Notes under the pieces: generated by a model | The model's database searches: none | What the model saw: the letters and a program-made list of their open reading frames with translations, nothing else | What the model was told of the DNA's origin: nothing | Source of the DNA: Leucaena leucocephala | Lineage: Eukaryota; Streptophyta; Magnoliopsida; Fabales; Fabaceae | Assembly (NCBI GenBank): GCA_037074615.1 | Contig: CM073518.1 | Coordinates: 6,882,001 to 6,946,000, forward strand | Length of the DNA stretch: 64,000 nt | Reading direction: 5' to 3' | Shown here: piece by piece, positions 62,742 to 64,000 of the stretch | How the letters are laid out: each line of letters starts with the position of its first letter | How positions within the stretch are numbered: position 1 is the first letter of the stretch | Made by a program: the position numbers and the translations under genes

Positions 62742-63253
62742 TCAAAGACGAGAGGGAACCCTACTCCCGGTTACAGAGTACGTACTCGACACACTATTAC
62801 CGTAATTATTTCGATCAACTCGATCAGAGCAGGACCCCGTTGTACTCTTCACGTCTTGGGACGCCACCAAACCCTTCGCTTTCTCCCTCAATTCAAATTT
62901 CATAATCTTACCTGTTGAGTCTTTGGCAGCTTTTCCATGAACTTGATCACTTTCGGAACCAGGAAGTGTGACATCCTCTTCCTGCACGACCCGATTATGT
63001 CATTCTCTGTGACGTCATCATCACTCGTCTTCTTCCCTGCTTCATTCTTCTTCAGAGCTATGAAGGCGCATGGGCTTTCTCCCCACTTTGGGTGAGGCAT
63101 TGCCACCGCCGCAGCTTCTGACACCCTCGAATGCTTGTAAAGAACATTCTCCACTTCGACACTGCTTATGTTTTCTCTGTCGGAGATGATCACGTCCTTG
63201 GACCTGTCTTTGATCTCCAGATAACCATCCGGTTGCACAACCCCGACATCCCT
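62742..63253 (-). pseudogene. Last exon of an acyl-activating enzyme, frameshifted
   Basis: The translation contains the C-terminal part of an AMP-forming acyl-CoA ligase of the plant AAE1/AAE11 group. It reads DVGVVQPDGYLEIKDRSKD, then ENISSVEVENVLYKH and AMPHPKWGESPCAF. After a one-base deletion near 62920 it continues STGKIMKFELREKAKGL. The hinge motif ISGGENISS reads ISDRENISS. The whole N-terminal adenylation part is missing; upstream the sequence changes to an L1 reverse transcriptase. The reading frame ends in SRL, like a peroxisomal signal, though this tail is longer than expected. Function in intact relatives: CoA activation of short or aromatic acids, often in peroxisomes. Confidence 0.82.
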
Positions 63254-63255
63254 GT

Positions 63256-64000
63256 TCCATATATAAGACACAGAATTGATACCACCATGACGAGATCTAT
63301 AAGCATTTGATCCAGCCCCACATCTATGAGAATCATCTAATGCGATCATAAGCCTTCTCTAAATCAATCTTTAAAGCCATCAATCCTCTTTTTCCTCTGG
63401 CCTTCTTCATTATATGCATGATTTCTCGATCAACTATAATATTATCCTGTATATGTATGCTTTTATAAAACTTGATTGATAAGGGGATACAAGCTCATCC
63501 ATAACATTCTTCAATCTACTAACAATTATTTTCATAATGTATTTATAGTGTACAGTACACAAAACAATAGGTCTAAAATAGCTAATAACCTCCAGATTAT
63601 CCCTTTTCGGAATAAGATAGATCAATGTCTTGTTTGTATTATTATCCACTGTCCCTTCCTGAAATGTTGTTTTAACAAACTTACGTAAAGAAGTCCCCAC
63701 TGTATTCCAATTTGCTTGATAAAAAATTGGAAAAAAATCATCAAAACCTGGAGCCTTATATAAGGCCCCATAGAAAATAAAGCTTCTTTCATTTCTTTAT
63801 CAGTCTGTACATTGCCAAAATTTGAAAGTCGAGATTTCACATCAGTTGGAAAATTGGTCTTTGTTTACCAAGCGTAGCAAGTATTACTCGACCAATCATA
63901 CAAATTCTTAAAATAGTTCAGAACCATACCAATCAATTCATTTTCATTGTCAATCCAATTTCTCCACTCATCTTTAAGAGTTATTATTCTATTCCTCCTT
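63256..64000 (-). pseudogene. L1-type LINE reverse transcriptase fragment
   Basis: Minus-strand blocks in order from the window edge: ALFSMGPY (about 63775), TLIYLIPKRDNLEVISYFRPIVLC (63600-63530), IVSRLKNVMDELVSPYQSSF (63520-63470), and KIDLEKAYDRI (63370-63340), followed by DVGLDQMLIDLV. These are the plant L1 reverse transcriptase core, with frame breaks. The 5' part runs out of the window. The 3' part is missing, and the sequence joins the acyl-activating enzyme exon near 63255. Confidence 0.85.

Overview
The window is nuclear DNA of a eudicot plant. The genes have short exons with GT-AG (once GC-AG) introns, the spacers are AT-rich, and plant-type transposons are dense. No organelle, bacterial or CRISPR signal was seen. 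The species cannot be named from the sequence.

Layout. 1-15304 is a nested transposon cluster. It holds LTR-retroelement debris (1-3071), a 2.1 kb element with ~292 bp inverted ends that carries a piece of the mitochondrial P-loop gene INDH (3077-5203), a 5'-truncated copia element (5490-9075) lying in the LTR of a second copia element (9076-15304), and a hAT-type element inside that. The second copia element ends against a broken duplicate of the first exon of the next gene.

16503-63253 is the gene block. It contains a two-domain DJ-1/PfpI gene (minus strand), a Tourist-type MITE, a decayed SEN1-like helicase pseudogene (minus), a nearly complete RTE-type LINE with a 15 bp target duplication, SINE-like and hAT debris, and then five apparently intact genes. 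These are microsomal glutathione S-transferase 3 (plus), a CASP-like membrane protein of the 2A type (minus), an OXS3-like stress protein (plus), a peroxisomal PAO4-type polyamine oxidase (plus) and a Rab5/RABF2 GTPase (plus). A complete minus-strand copia element (56501-61482, TSD AAAAT) with a nested hAT element follows. The window closes with the frameshifted last exon of an acyl-activating enzyme joined to an L1-type reverse transcriptase fragment.

The order helicase - MGST3 - PAO4 - acyl-activating enzyme matches, from memory, a small region of Arabidopsis chromosome 1 (about At1g65780 to At1g65890), so the skeleton is probably an old collinear block enlarged by transposons. The genes are independent units, not an operon. 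Shared themes are aldehyde/peroxide/polyamine chemistry (DJ-1D, MGST3, PAO4, OXS3-like) and membrane traffic or cell-wall scaffolding (RABF2, CASPL). The main candidates for something new are the inverted-end INDH-carrying element, the DJ-1D protein whose second domain has lost its catalytic Cys-His, and a copia family that lacks gag in both copies seen here.
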